NCBI GenBank assembly: GCA_021295695.1
Contig: JAGWBW010000003.1
Coordinates: 1-38,295, forward strand
Source: Candidatus Latescibacterota bacterium
GTDB lineage: Bacteria; Latescibacterota; UBA2968
Length of the DNA: 38,295 nt
Reading direction: 5' to 3'
Shown here in pieces: positions 1-8,381 of the stretch. The notes under the pieces are model-generated. The model was not told where the DNA came from and made no database searches. It saw nothing but the letters and a program-made list of their open reading frames with translations. Position 1 is the stretch's first letter. Every line of letters begins with the position of its first letter. Both the position numbers and the translations under genes were made by a program.

Positions 1-189
1 GCGCAACACCATGGTTTGCTGAGCCGTAAAATTGCCAAAACCCTTCTCGCGATCCTGGGAATCCTGAGCAATTTTCAACCCGGTTTCCTCGGGGGTCGCG
101 GCGTCTGCACACACAGGCAGACACGCCAACAAGATCGGACAAAGCGCGAAAAACAAGAGCACTGACCGAGCGGGATACACGTGGATCAT
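1..189 (-). CDS. Outer-membrane lipoprotein-sorting protein (LolA/LolB-like), N-terminal part only
   Basis: The gene runs off the left edge; 63 codons are visible. A GGAGGAA ribosome site lies 4 bases before the ATG at 189. Residues 1-29 form a signal peptide with a hydrophobic core (LLFFALCPILLACL) ending near VCADA. The mature start contains an ETGLKIA segment, then a basic/acidic stretch and a GFGNFTAQQTMVLR segment, a pattern I recognise from the family called outer membrane lipoprotein-sorting protein, which often follows an MMPL exporter. Such proteins are periplasmic LolA-fold carriers of lipid or lipidated cargo. The gene starts 35 bases after the stop of the RND exporter gene, so it is probably its partner. 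The Lol fold itself is not visible in this fragment, so the call rests on the N-terminal motif and context. Confidence 0.7.
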   Translation of the reverse strand, partial: MIHVYPARSVLLFFALCPILLACLPVCADAATPEETGLKIAQDSQDREKGFGNFTAQQTMVLR

Positions 190-224
190 GATTTCCTCCC
201 ATCAATTTTTTGGGAACAGAGAAA

Positions 225-2510
225 TTATGGAGACTTTCGATCAATAGCCATCAACAGAGTGGGAAGAAGCACGAGATCGGCGACGAAAGCAGAAAAAATT
301 GTGATCGCAACCAGAAGGCCGAGTACCCAGTTAGGCTCGTATCCGGACGAGGCGAACACTAAGAAACCGGCTGTCAGAATGGCGGTAGTAGCCCACAACG
401 CTGGCCCCACGACGCGAAACGTGGCACGTACAGCATCGGACGACGATAGCCTTTGCCGGCGGGCTTTCAGATACTTGCTGAGAAAATGAATCGTATCGTC
501 CACGATGATGCCAATGGCGATCGCCGTTACCACAGACGCACCAAGCCCGACATGACCAACGATATGTCCCCAAAGACCGAAAGCCAAAATTGCGGGAACA
601 AAATTCGGCACCAGACAGATCAGGCCGATATAGACATTTCTGAAAACCAGAATCAGGATTAGCGAAATAAGCCCCGTGGCGAGAATCGTACCCACCAGCA
701 TGCTATTGACGTTCTGATTCGATAGATGAGCGGAGATCATGGTGAAACCCGAAGCTGGGCCTGCTATTTTGGACGCATTGGCCTGCAACCAATTTCGGGC
801 GCGTGCATCAATATCGAGATGGTCCCTCGTGGACGTGTTTTTGAGTACCACAGTCATTCGAGTCGCAGATTTGGCGACATCCATACGATCATTGAGATCA
901 GTACCAAAGGGCAATGAAAACTCGTAAAGAAGCAGGAACTGTGCAGCGAGTTCGGGATCGTCTGGTATGCGATAGAACGCCGGATCATCTCCGTGCATGT
1001 TCTCATTCAAACGCTTCATAATGTCCGGAAACGCCTGAACATGATGTACTTCGGGCTGCGCGCGGTACCATTCGGCAAACGAATCGACTGTGTGCAGGTA
1101 TTCGGGGTTGGTAATGCCGCCCTCGCGCCCGGAACTCAACGAGTATTCAAGCCGGTCCAACCCCGTCAGATTCTCGATAATAAAATCCGTATCGGTGCGA
1201 AAGGTGTAGCGGTCATCGAAATGGTGGAGCCAGTTATCGCTTAACTCGTTGCGGAGAACGCCGGTCGCCAACACTACGACTACGAGAATACTGGACCAAA
1301 GAAGCAGCTTGTGGTGCGCGACGACGCGCGCGCCGAGGCAGTCGAAGAAGGAAATTTCCCCCTCTTGAAGGGGCTTCACGCGTATGGGCAGAATCGAAAA
1401 CATCGCCGGGAGAAATGTCACGGAATAGATGAACGTGAACAGCACCCCAAGCGCGACCAGATTTCCGAGAACGTGAAACGGTGGAGAACTCGATGTGTTC
1501 AGACTGAGGAATCCGACCGAGGTTGTGGCGGATGTCAAAAACACCGGATACAGATTGTCGCGCAGGGAGTCCGCAAGTGCCGCATTCTTTTCCACCCCTC
1601 GGCGCATGCCAGACAGTGCGAGGGTTACGATGTGGATTGCCTGGGCAACCCCAACCGTCATAATGATGATCGGTACACTTGCACTGACCGGCGTGAGCAT
1701 TATGCCTAACCAACCAGCAACCCCCATGGTACTCAGAACGATGAATAGGAGAATGACGGCGATGGAAAGGGTGGTGTATATCGAGCGCATCAGAAGAGCC
1801 GCGATGACCAGGATAACAAGAAACACAATTGGGACGAGTTTTTCGCCATCATCCTGCACTGCGTCGGTAAAAGCCTGGTTCATGATCACATTGCCGGTCA
1901 GGAAATAGGCAAGGTCCGGATGGGCGGCGCGGGCCTCGTTGAGCAGGTCTTCGAGATAGTTCGAAATCTCTGCCCAGGCGGGTTCCTCCGGCTCGGACAG
2001 AGCGAAGCTGATGACCACACCGACCGTGCGCCCATCTTCGGCAATCAGTTGCCCAACGAGTTCGGGCTGATTCAGGGCAATGGTCCGAATCCGATCGAGT
2101 TCAGCATCGCTGAAAGACGCTGCGTCCTCTACCAGCGGTGCGATAGTCAGGTAGTCCTCAATAGCTTCACTGTGGAAATAATTGGTCAGTGAATTGACCC
2201 GTATCGAGTGCGGCGTTTGCCACGCGGCCTCAGTCAGTTCTTCAATCGCAGCGAGGGCCTCACGGGTGAACACCGTTCCCTCTCGCGCAGAAATCGCTAT
2301 CAATGCCGACCTTGATGCGGAATAAGTATCCTGCAATTTGTCGAATACAAGGAGGTGGGGATTGTCCTCGCCGAACAACACGCGATAGCTGCTGGAAACA
2401 GTAATGCCGGGCATGCCCACCGCTGCGGCAAGCATGGACAGCGTTGCGAGCAAGACAACCAGCCACTGATAGCGAAGAATGAAATTGATATAGCGGTCCA
2501 ATAGTGTCAT
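225..2510 (-). CDS. MMPL/RND-superfamily exporter (HpnN-like)
   Basis: A 761-residue inner-membrane exporter with the two-repeat RND plan. TM1 is at about 13-32, followed by a periplasmic loop to about 222, five TM segments at about 226-375, a seventh at about 402-420, a second loop to about 610, and a last TM block at 612-757. The second half carries the acidic pair expected for proton coupling (IGIIVDDTIHFL, about 680-690); the corresponding place in the first half (GVAQAIHIV) has none. Family members move lipids such as hopanoids or mycolate precursors. The ATG overlaps the stop of the FAD gene upstream (ATGA), so the two are translationally coupled, and a lipoprotein-sorting gene follows 35 bases downstream. 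The substrate cannot be read from sequence; a lipid made by the upstream oxidases is an inference. Confidence 0.85.
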   Translation of the reverse strand: MTLLDRYINFILRYQWLVVLLATLSMLAAAVGMPGITVSSSYRVLFGEDNPHLLVFDKLQDTYSASRSALIAISAREGTVFTREALAAIEELTEAAWQTPHSIRVNSLTNYFHSEAIEDYLTIAPLVEDAASFSDAELDRIRTIALNQPELVGQLIAEDGRTVGVVISFALSEPEEPAWAEISNYLEDLLNEARAAHPDLAYFLTGNVIMNQAFTDAVQDDGEKLVPIVFLVILVIAALLMRSIYTTLSIAVILLFIVLSTMGVAGWLGIMLTPVSASVPIIIMTVGVAQAIHIVTLALSGMRRGVEKNAALADSLRDNLYPVFLTSATTSVGFLSLNTSSSPPFHVLGNLVALGVLFTFIYSVTFLPAMFSILPIRVKPLQEGEISFFDCLGARVVAHHKLLLWSSILVVVVLATGVLRNELSDNWLHHFDDRYTFRTDTDFIIENLTGLDRLEYSLSSGREGGITNPEYLHTVDSFAEWYRAQPEVHHVQAFPDIMKRLNENMHGDDPAFYRIPDDPELAAQFLLLYEFSLPFGTDLNDRMDVAKSATRMTVVLKNTSTRDHLDIDARARNWLQANASKIAGPASGFTMISAHLSNQNVNSMLVGTILATGLISLILILVFRNVYIGLICLVPNFVPAILAFGLWGHIVGHVGLGASVVTAIAIGIIVDDTIHFLSKYLKARRQRLSSSDAVRATFRVVGPALWATTAILTAGFLVFASSGYEPNWVLGLLVAITIFSAFVADLVLLPTLLMAIDRKSP

Positions 2511-3883
2511 CCGTCGGCTCCATTTATACGGGACACCAGCAACTCCGCAACCTCATCCGCCGCACCTACGCCGCTGGCCAGAGCACCGTTCACCGAGGGC
2601 ACCCGCATGTAGTCACCCGCCAGGAAGAGATTCTTTACATCTCGGTCGAGTTGACGGCGCATCTCCGCCAGCCCTTTGAACATACCAGGTGCCATCATGC
2701 ATACGGCTTCTTTCCAGCGGTACACGCGCGTAAACAGCCCCTCGTCATCGTTGGGGAGGACGGAGTCAGGAGGTGGGTTGCGGCGCACGTCGCCAAGCAT
2801 CTGGCATTTTATCTCCTCGTCGTCCAGTGGCAACAACTCTTGTGCGCGATCCCTACCGACGAGCAGATCAAGCGTACTCTTGCCCGGCGGCGTGATAGCG
2901 GGCAAGTTTATGGATCGATCCAACAGAAGTGGCGTTTCGTCTTCGGGATACAACGCGCCGTGCCAACCGGGGGGGAGCGGGGGGTGGTCAAGGCCGATCA
3001 CGACGCGAACCCCAGTTGAGTAAGTGATCTTGCCGAGTGTGTGGCGAATCTCAGGCGGCAGATCGGGAATGACGTCCGCCACCTTTGTGGCGGGGAGGGC
3101 GCAAATGACCGCGTCCGCCTCTATGGGACCGTCGTCGGTGATCACGCTTGTCACAGTGCCATCTCGAATGACCACGCGCCTGACAGGCTTCGAAACGCGA
3201 ATGATATCTCCACATGCCTCAACCAGTGCGTGGGTCAGAGCACTGGCTCCCTGCTCTGGTACATAAATCTGATCCACCTTTAACAACATTTCCGCCAGAT
3301 ACGTCCGCATGTACGCCGCACCAGCGTATTCGATGTGGCCCATCGTCATCTCCAAAAATCCCCGTAGCGTTACCTTTAGATAATCGGGGAGGCCGATTCG
3401 ATCCAGATAGTCGCCAAAGTTCTCCTCTCCGTCGATATCGACGATCCGACATTCACTGGAGAAATTCAGGTAATCCGATTGTTGTTCGATTTCTCTGACT
3501 AACTTCAGGATCGGATAGGCTGTCCGGGGCGATAGGAATCCCAGTGTCCAGAACGGCGAGAGGTTCCTGATAAGGTCGCCAACAGATTGGATCGGTGTGG
3601 TTCGAACCCACCGGCCGTTTCTATACCAACCAAGGTTCATTTCCGAACGAATCAGAGGCAGTTCCAATTCCTCACACAGGCGAAAGGCAACATCGTATGA
3701 GGCGCAAAAAAAGTCTGCGCCTTCATCCAGGCAAAAACCATCCACCCTATCACCGCCCAGTCTTCCGCCCACGCGGTCATTGGCCTCGAGCAAAATGGGC
3801 GTAATGCCGCGCTTCTTGAGGGTGTAGGCGGCACTCAGTCCTGCCGCTCCTCCACCAATTATGATGACTTTTTTGGTTTCCAT
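2507..3883 (-). CDS. FAD-dependent amine oxidase-like protein (protoporphyrinogen oxidase / phytoene desaturase type)
   Basis: A 458-residue flavoprotein. The N-terminal Rossmann motif GGGAAG (10-15) is followed by the acidic ribose-binding end of strand 2 and an RVGGR motif (about 37-41). The C-terminal FAD motif LFLAGDYMRVPSVNGALASG is at about 425-445. This arrangement is that of the flavin-containing amine oxidase clan, which includes protoporphyrinogen oxidases, carotenoid desaturases and squalene or hydroxysqualene oxidoreductases. The exact substrate is not identifiable. It sits between an MpaB-type oxygenase and an RND exporter, and its stop overlaps the exporter start by 4 bases, which suggests a role in desaturating or oxidising a lipid. 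AAGGAG lies 13 bases before the ATG, a slightly long spacing. No signal peptide is seen, so it is cytoplasmic or peripheral. Confidence 0.85.
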   Translation of the reverse strand: METKKVIIIGGGAAGLSAAYTLKKRGITPILLEANDRVGGRLGGDRVDGFCLDEGADFFCASYDVAFRLCEELELPLIRSEMNLGWYRNGRWVRTTPIQSVGDLIRNLSPFWTLGFLSPRTAYPILKLVREIEQQSDYLNFSSECRIVDIDGEENFGDYLDRIGLPDYLKVTLRGFLEMTMGHIEYAGAAYMRTYLAEMLLKVDQIYVPEQGASALTHALVEACGDIIRVSKPVRRVVIRDGTVTSVITDDGPIEADAVICALPATKVADVIPDLPPEIRHTLGKITYSTGVRVVIGLDHPPLPPGWHGALYPEDETPLLLDRSINLPAITPPGKSTLDLLVGRDRAQELLPLDDEEIKCQMLGDVRRNPPPDSVLPNDDEGLFTRVYRWKEAVCMMAPGMFKGLAEMRRQLDRDVKNLFLAGDYMRVPSVNGALASGVGAADEVAELLVSRINGADG

Positions 3884-4014
3884 TACAAAAGATTCACTCC
3901 TTCGACCATCAACGGCCAGATATGACGATAAGCACAGGGCGTTGAATGCTCACCATTATCGACACTGCCAAAAGTAGATAATCTAACTGACTATCTCGCT
4001 TCCCACAATCGCAC

Positions 4015-5193
4015 TTACCACCTACTCGCAGCATCTGCGTGCAGGCGGTTGGGCAAGCGGTAACTGATCAGATCTTCATCGAGCATAGATATATCGAGCA
4101 GGGTCATGAAATTCCTACCACGCTGTCTCGGGATCTTTCCCCATCGAAAGGCGTCGATGATCTCCTGAATTCTGCACCTCAGCCGCAAATATGCCAGCGT
4201 CCCGGCCCCCGCTGTTCGATCATTTGGGAACATGAGTTGGTCGGCGAGTTCGTCTCCAAGTAAAGATCGGGAAAGGCGATACCCATAATTAGACAGTTCA
4301 TCTCGCTCGTCCCTATCTTCAAGACCGATCACCAGGGGAGCCGAGGCAATCACCGAGTTTGCCATAGCAATAGCTTCCAAACCGGGGGGCGGTTCGCAGA
4401 TATAACCCACGCGAAATATTTCCCTGGCTTCGGTCTCATTGCTAAACAGGAGTGCCTCGGGCACACCCATCAGGTGAGCCGTATAGCGCCAGATTTTCAT
4501 GAAACTGTCGCGCTCTTCATCGGTCAGACGCGCGCCGATCCTCGCGGCTGAATGCAGCATCATTCCGGAGAAATTACAGGATGCAAGCGCGACGTGGGCA
4601 GCGCTAATCGGCATTCCGTGGGCTTCATGGTCCCAATCTTCAGAAGCGATAAGATGTCGCCTGACCTGTGCATGCACCAGTCTGAGGCGAACGGACAGTT
4701 TCCAACCTTCGCCATGTCGCTCCAGACCACCCGGCAACATAATTTCCAGGAGATGCCGAATATTCTGCCTCAGCCGCCGCACACCCCAATCGGTCAGCCT
4801 TCCCGTAATAAAGAACGATTGGCTGATTAGCGTCGTGAAACCCCGTATGATAATATCGGCTACGAACGCGGTGAGAAACAGATCTGAGTAGGCGTGGAAG
4901 CCTCTGCATCCGGGATATACGGACTGTGGATCGAACCACGCGGGTGGCGTCCCGATCTTCTCGAAAAACTCCTGCACCACCTGCGGCGCATCACGCAGCA
5001 CCTCCTCATCCAGGTCCATCCCAGCCCTGATGAATTCGGCCTGTTGCTTCTCGTCAATACCGGCTAATCCATTGATCAAGGCATCGGCATCGGGATCGCC
5101 GATGAGTATGTGCTGGATGTACGTTTTGGCGAGGTCGGGATCGGTCAGAAGGGCCTCTTTATACCCGGGTTGATATGAAGAAGGTATCTGCAA
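4015..5193 (-). CDS. MpaB / rubber-oxygenase family protein (DUF2236)
   Basis: A 392-residue protein with the core motifs of the ER-bound oxygenase MpaB / latex-clearing protein catalytic domain: RLRLVHAQVR (about 169-178, where His174 is the likely heme ligand), WDHEAHGMPIS (187-197), then FSGMMLH and ARLTDEERDSFMKIWRYTAHLMGV (221-244), the regular helical pattern of the family. Known members cleave isoprenoid double bonds with heme b and O2 (rubber; the farnesyl chain of mycophenolate precursors), but most bacterial members are uncharacterised. Translation begins at a TTG with GAGG 7 bases upstream; no better ATG is available. It is the first gene of the cassette, 131 bases upstream of the FAD gene, with an AT-rich promoter region before it. 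No signal peptide is obvious. Confidence 0.85.
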   Translation of the reverse strand: MQIPSSYQPGYKEALLTDPDLAKTYIQHILIGDPDADALINGLAGIDEKQQAEFIRAGMDLDEEVLRDAPQVVQEFFEKIGTPPAWFDPQSVYPGCRGFHAYSDLFLTAFVADIIIRGFTTLISQSFFITGRLTDWGVRRLRQNIRHLLEIMLPGGLERHGEGWKLSVRLRLVHAQVRRHLIASEDWDHEAHGMPISAAHVALASCNFSGMMLHSAARIGARLTDEERDSFMKIWRYTAHLMGVPEALLFSNETEAREIFRVGYICEPPPGLEAIAMANSVIASAPLVIGLEDRDERDELSNYGYRLSRSLLGDELADQLMFPNDRTAGAGTLAYLRLRCRIQEIIDAFRWGKIPRQRGRNFMTLLDISMLDEDLISYRLPNRLHADAASRW

Positions 5194-5270
5194 TTCAGCA
5201 CCTCACAAATTTTCGAGATCAGTTAGCGAAACACCTGCTTAAGTTATAAATAAAAACTCTTTATAAAAAA

Positions 5271-5300
5271 AATATTTGATAATAGTGATTTTTTTGTCAA
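5271..5300 (-). promoter_or_regulatory. Candidate promoter for the MpaB-FAD-RND cassette
   Basis: Perfect -35 TTGACA (5300-5295), then an 18-base spacer and AATATT (5276-5271, 4 of 6 matches to TATAAT). It lies in a strongly AT-rich 138-base intergenic stretch, about 80 bases before the TTG start of the oxygenase gene. The -10 is weak and AT-rich DNA gives chance matches. Confidence 0.35.
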
Positions 5301-5331
5301 GTGTTATTTATTTTTTAATAGTTTGGCTGCC

Positions 5332-5811
5332 TCATCTCGCCAAATGTCCTCCCATCTCACACACAATCTCGAACTCCTCCTTTGTCACCGGCTGAATTGA
5401 CAACCGCTGTCCGCGCTGAACCACCTTCATATCTTTGAGCATGGGATTATTCTTGAGATCTTGCAAGCTAACATAAGGCTCAAATGCTTTTGACCATTGC
5501 ACATCAAAAGAAAACCAGCGCGGATCTTCTTTGGAGGACTTCTCGTCGTAGTACTCGTGCTGCGCATCGAATTGTGATGGATCGGGATATCCCGCACGCA
5601 CAATATTGGCAATACCGGCAATACCGGGATTTTTACAATTCGACTGATAGAAAAGCGCCTGATCGCCTTTTTGCATTTCGTCGCGGATAAAATTGCGCGC
5701 CTGATAATTGCGCACCCCTCGCCAGTACCCAATACCACTGGGCCGATTGCTCAACTCTTCAAAAGAGCACACATCGTATTCGCACTTTACAAGCCAGTAT
5801 TTTTGGGCCAT
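5332..5811 (-). CDS. EVE-domain protein
   Basis: A 159-residue single-domain protein matching the EVE (PUA-like) family from end to end: MAQKYWLVKCEY at the start, YWRGVRNYQARNFI (about 29-42), KGDQALFYQS (49-58), GIAGIANIV (62-70), then the basic C-terminal half. EVE domains bind modified bases in DNA or RNA, and stand-alone bacterial members are small nucleic-acid-binding proteins of unknown role. GAGG lies 5 bases before the ATG. It is the last gene of the dipeptidase-sulfatase operon, 13 bases after the sulfatase stop, with no evident functional link to those enzymes. Family call is firm; function is open. Confidence 0.9.
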   Translation of the reverse strand: MAQKYWLVKCEYDVCSFEELSNRPSGIGYWRGVRNYQARNFIRDEMQKGDQALFYQSNCKNPGIAGIANIVRAGYPDPSQFDAQHEYYDEKSSKEDPRWFSFDVQWSKAFEPYVSLQDLKNNPMLKDMKVVQRGQRLSIQPVTKEEFEIVCEMGGHLAR

Positions 5812-5824
5812 AGCATCCTCACAA

Positions 5825-7282
5825 TTATTGTGCGGCGTCTTTCCATTTCTGATAATTTGGCGACAGGCTCAGCGCGCCATCTACCTGTGGCACGAGTTCC
5901 CCATTTTGTCCCCTCGGATCGCCCCGATTTTCATTCACCTCTGCCAATCGCCTGCGCCACATCGCAATACGCGCTTCATAAGCCGGATCTCCGGACAACT
6001 CGCAACATTCCAACGGATCGTCATCCAGATTAAAAAACTGTTCTTCTCCCGTGTGATGGAACCAGATATACTTCTCGTGCCCATCGGTGACATATTGCAT
6101 CCCGTGTTCTCTTGTATAACACGACGTATGCTCGCCCTGCACAAACTCGCGCCATCCCTCATCATCCCCGCACGCAATATCCAGAAGAGAACGTCCATCT
6201 ACAGATGCCGGTACATCGACCTCAGCAGCATCGAGCAACGTGGGCATCACATCGCGCAACTCCACCGGGTGATCATACTTCTCCCCTCGCGCCACATCGC
6301 GCCATGTATCGGGATATTTAACAATAAACGGAATGCGTGCAGACCCTTCGTAAGCGTAAGTCTTTCGCCAGTGGTGATGATCGCCCATCATATCGCCGTG
6401 ATCAGATGTAAAAATAATCAAAGTATTACGGTATGCCTGCGGATCCTGATGGCGCAACTCGTACAGCACGCGCCCAATCTGGTGATCAATAAACGTAATA
6501 TTGCCGTAATATCCCGCCCGCCCCCTGTGCGTTTCCGCATCGGAACGATGCGAACGCGGCGCATTGACATCTGCAATTTTTTTGTCAAACTCCCCTGCCC
6601 AGTCTCCCACAGCGGCTTTGGGTATATTGTCATTATCGATATACATATCCCAATACGCCTGGGGCGCATCATAAGGCGAATGGGGACGCGCAAATGAAAG
6701 CCACATAAAAAACGGTTTGGTCGGATCGCGCTGCTGCAGAAATTTAATCCCCTCGCTCGCCGTCCAGTGCGTCGGATGCAAATGCTCGGGCAAATGGCTG
6801 GGGCGCGCCATCCAGGAATTCCAATCGATACTGTGATCCCGGTACCCGTAAGCACCTTCCTTGTGCTGCTCGAAAAACAGGTGATAATCGCTGATGAAAT
6901 TGCCCACTCGCCGTCCACTCTCATCCAGCACCATGTGGTGAAAACCGTATAGCCTGCGCTGCGGAGCATGGTGCATCTTGCCCACAGCCTGCGTGTGATA
7001 TCCCGCTGATGCAAGTTCTCCCGGCAATGTCGCCGGATATTCCAGTGGATCGCCTCCCGTCATTGTCAACCGCCCGTGATTCCATTGATCCATCCCCGTG
7101 ATAATCCCCGCGCGTGCAGGCGTACACGACGGCACCGATGTATATGCGTGGGGGAAATGCGCCCCTCGCTCGGCCAATTCATCGAGATATGGCGTCTCCA
7201 GCGCCGGATGCCCATCACATCCCAGACAATCTCCGCGCTGTTGATCTGTTGTAATCAACAACAAATTTGGTCGCTCTGACAT
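5825..7282 (-). CDS. Sulfatase (type I, formylglycine-dependent)
   Basis: A 485-residue arylsulfatase-family enzyme. The metal-binding start PNLLLITTDQQRGD (5-18) is followed by the sulfatase signature SCTPARAG at about 52-59, in which Cys53 of the CxPxR motif would be oxidised to formylglycine. GKMHHA at about 105 and FTSDHGDMMGDH at about 292-303 supply the other metal and sulfate ligands. It hydrolyses a sulfate ester (or possibly a phosphonate or phosphate ester; the superfamily is promiscuous). There is no signal peptide, so it should act in the cytoplasm on an imported small molecule rather than on extracellular polysaccharide. A formylglycine-generating enzyme is needed and is not in this window. 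GAGAGG precedes the ATG by 8 bases; it lies 12 bases after the second dipeptidase. Confidence 0.93.
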   Translation of the reverse strand: MSERPNLLLITTDQQRGDCLGCDGHPALETPYLDELAERGAHFPHAYTSVPSCTPARAGIITGMDQWNHGRLTMTGGDPLEYPATLPGELASAGYHTQAVGKMHHAPQRRLYGFHHMVLDESGRRVGNFISDYHLFFEQHKEGAYGYRDHSIDWNSWMARPSHLPEHLHPTHWTASEGIKFLQQRDPTKPFFMWLSFARPHSPYDAPQAYWDMYIDNDNIPKAAVGDWAGEFDKKIADVNAPRSHRSDAETHRGRAGYYGNITFIDHQIGRVLYELRHQDPQAYRNTLIIFTSDHGDMMGDHHHWRKTYAYEGSARIPFIVKYPDTWRDVARGEKYDHPVELRDVMPTLLDAAEVDVPASVDGRSLLDIACGDDEGWREFVQGEHTSCYTREHGMQYVTDGHEKYIWFHHTGEEQFFNLDDDPLECCELSGDPAYEARIAMWRRRLAEVNENRGDPRGQNGELVPQVDGALSLSPNYQKWKDAAQ

Positions 7283-7294
7283 ATTTGTATCCTC

Positions 7295-8380
7295 TCACTT
7301 TTCCCACACCGATTTCAACAACCGCACCCAATTTCCCGACAACACCTTTTGAATATCTTCCTGTGAATATCCGCGCCGTTCAAAAATAGGCACCAGATTT
7401 TGCAAATCGGCAATTGTATTTAAATCTCGTGGCGATTGTTCCTGGCCAAATCCCCCATCGAGATCTGTCCCAATGCCCGAATGATTCGCATTGCCGGCAA
7501 GCTGACACACATGATCGATGTGATCGACCACTGTTTCGAGCGTTGCCTTTGTGGTCTGCTCATAACACGGTACGCTCCGCTTCCACTCAGGATCGAGCAT
7601 CCACGCATCAAAAGCCGCGCCAATAACCCCGCCGCGTTCTACAATTGCGCGGATCATATCATCTGTCAACTGCCTCTGCCCCGGCGTCAATGACCGACAA
7701 TTGTGATGGCTTGCAGCCACCGGCCCGTCGTAATAATCGAGAATTTCCCAGAATGCCTGATCAGTCGTATGTGTCAAATCCACAATAATTCCCGCGGCTT
7801 TGAGCGCGTCGAGCAATGGCCTGCCCCGATCCAGCAATCCCCCCTCCGTCCCTGTTCCGTGACAATAAGAACTCACGCCATAATGCGAAATACTCACCAT
7901 TTTCAAGCCCAGATCGCGCCATTCGGACACCTGATCGGGATCGAGAATCGGATCGGCACTTTCCATTGCCAGCACCAGACCGATGGGGGTATCTGCCGAA
8001 GGCAGTGCCCACGCCGCAACGCATTCATCCAAATCCTCAATCGTATGAATCTGCCGGATAATCCCCCGTCGTTCTATCGCCTTATAAAAGGCGTAATGTC
8101 CCTTTCCGATACCATAACACTGCGTCTGATCCCACATTCCCGTGCGCGTCCAGCGATCATTGGAATCAATACGCGACATCACCGTTCCAAACACAATCCC
8201 CACGCGACCCTTGTGCAACTCGGAAAAAGTCGTCGTACACGACCCAAAACTGCGCGTAGTTGGTTCCGAGTCGTGTACTCGCACAGTTGCAGCGGGCTGC
8301 GTGAGATCGCGGTTGACCTGAATGGCGCAAAAGGCGAGGTCTAAGTGGCTATCGACAATAAAGTAGGTATGATCGGACAT
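7295..8380 (-). CDS. Membrane dipeptidase family (peptidase M19), second tandem copy
   Basis: A 361-residue M19 dipeptidase. All di-zinc ligands of the renal dipeptidase family can be seen: HxD in VDSHLDL (His12, Asp14), Glu in AMESADPI, His in DLTHTTD, His in ASHHNCRSL and Asp in GTDLDGGFG. I start it at the ATG at 8380: a GGGGA site is properly placed, translation begins one base after the stop of the upstream copy, and the protein then aligns with its neighbour. A longer reading frame begins 16 codons earlier inside the upstream gene and is unlikely. No signal peptide or lipobox, so it is cytoplasmic. Substrate may be a dipeptide or an N-acyl D-amino acid derivative; the family is broad. 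Confidence 0.92.
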   Translation of the reverse strand: MSDHTYFIVDSHLDLAFCAIQVNRDLTQPAATVRVHDSEPTTRSFGSCTTTFSELHKGRVGIVFGTVMSRIDSNDRWTRTGMWDQTQCYGIGKGHYAFYKAIERRGIIRQIHTIEDLDECVAAWALPSADTPIGLVLAMESADPILDPDQVSEWRDLGLKMVSISHYGVSSYCHGTGTEGGLLDRGRPLLDALKAAGIIVDLTHTTDQAFWEILDYYDGPVAASHHNCRSLTPGQRQLTDDMIRAIVERGGVIGAAFDAWMLDPEWKRSVPCYEQTTKATLETVVDHIDHVCQLAGNANHSGIGTDLDGGFGQEQSPRDLNTIADLQNLVPIFERRGYSQEDIQKVLSGNWVRLLKSVWEK

Positions 8381-8381
8381 G

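Noticed and set aside
5332-5811. EVE-domain protein as part of a modification-dependent restriction system
   Set aside because: It is a stand-alone EVE domain with no nuclease or McrBC-type ATPase fused or adjacent; its operon neighbours are metabolic.
5708-6697. A 329-codon plus-strand frame opposite the EVE and sulfatase genes
   Set aside because: Both opposite genes have complete, recognisable motifs; the frame has no family match, is rich in Arg, His, Ile and Pro, and spans two genes and their gap.
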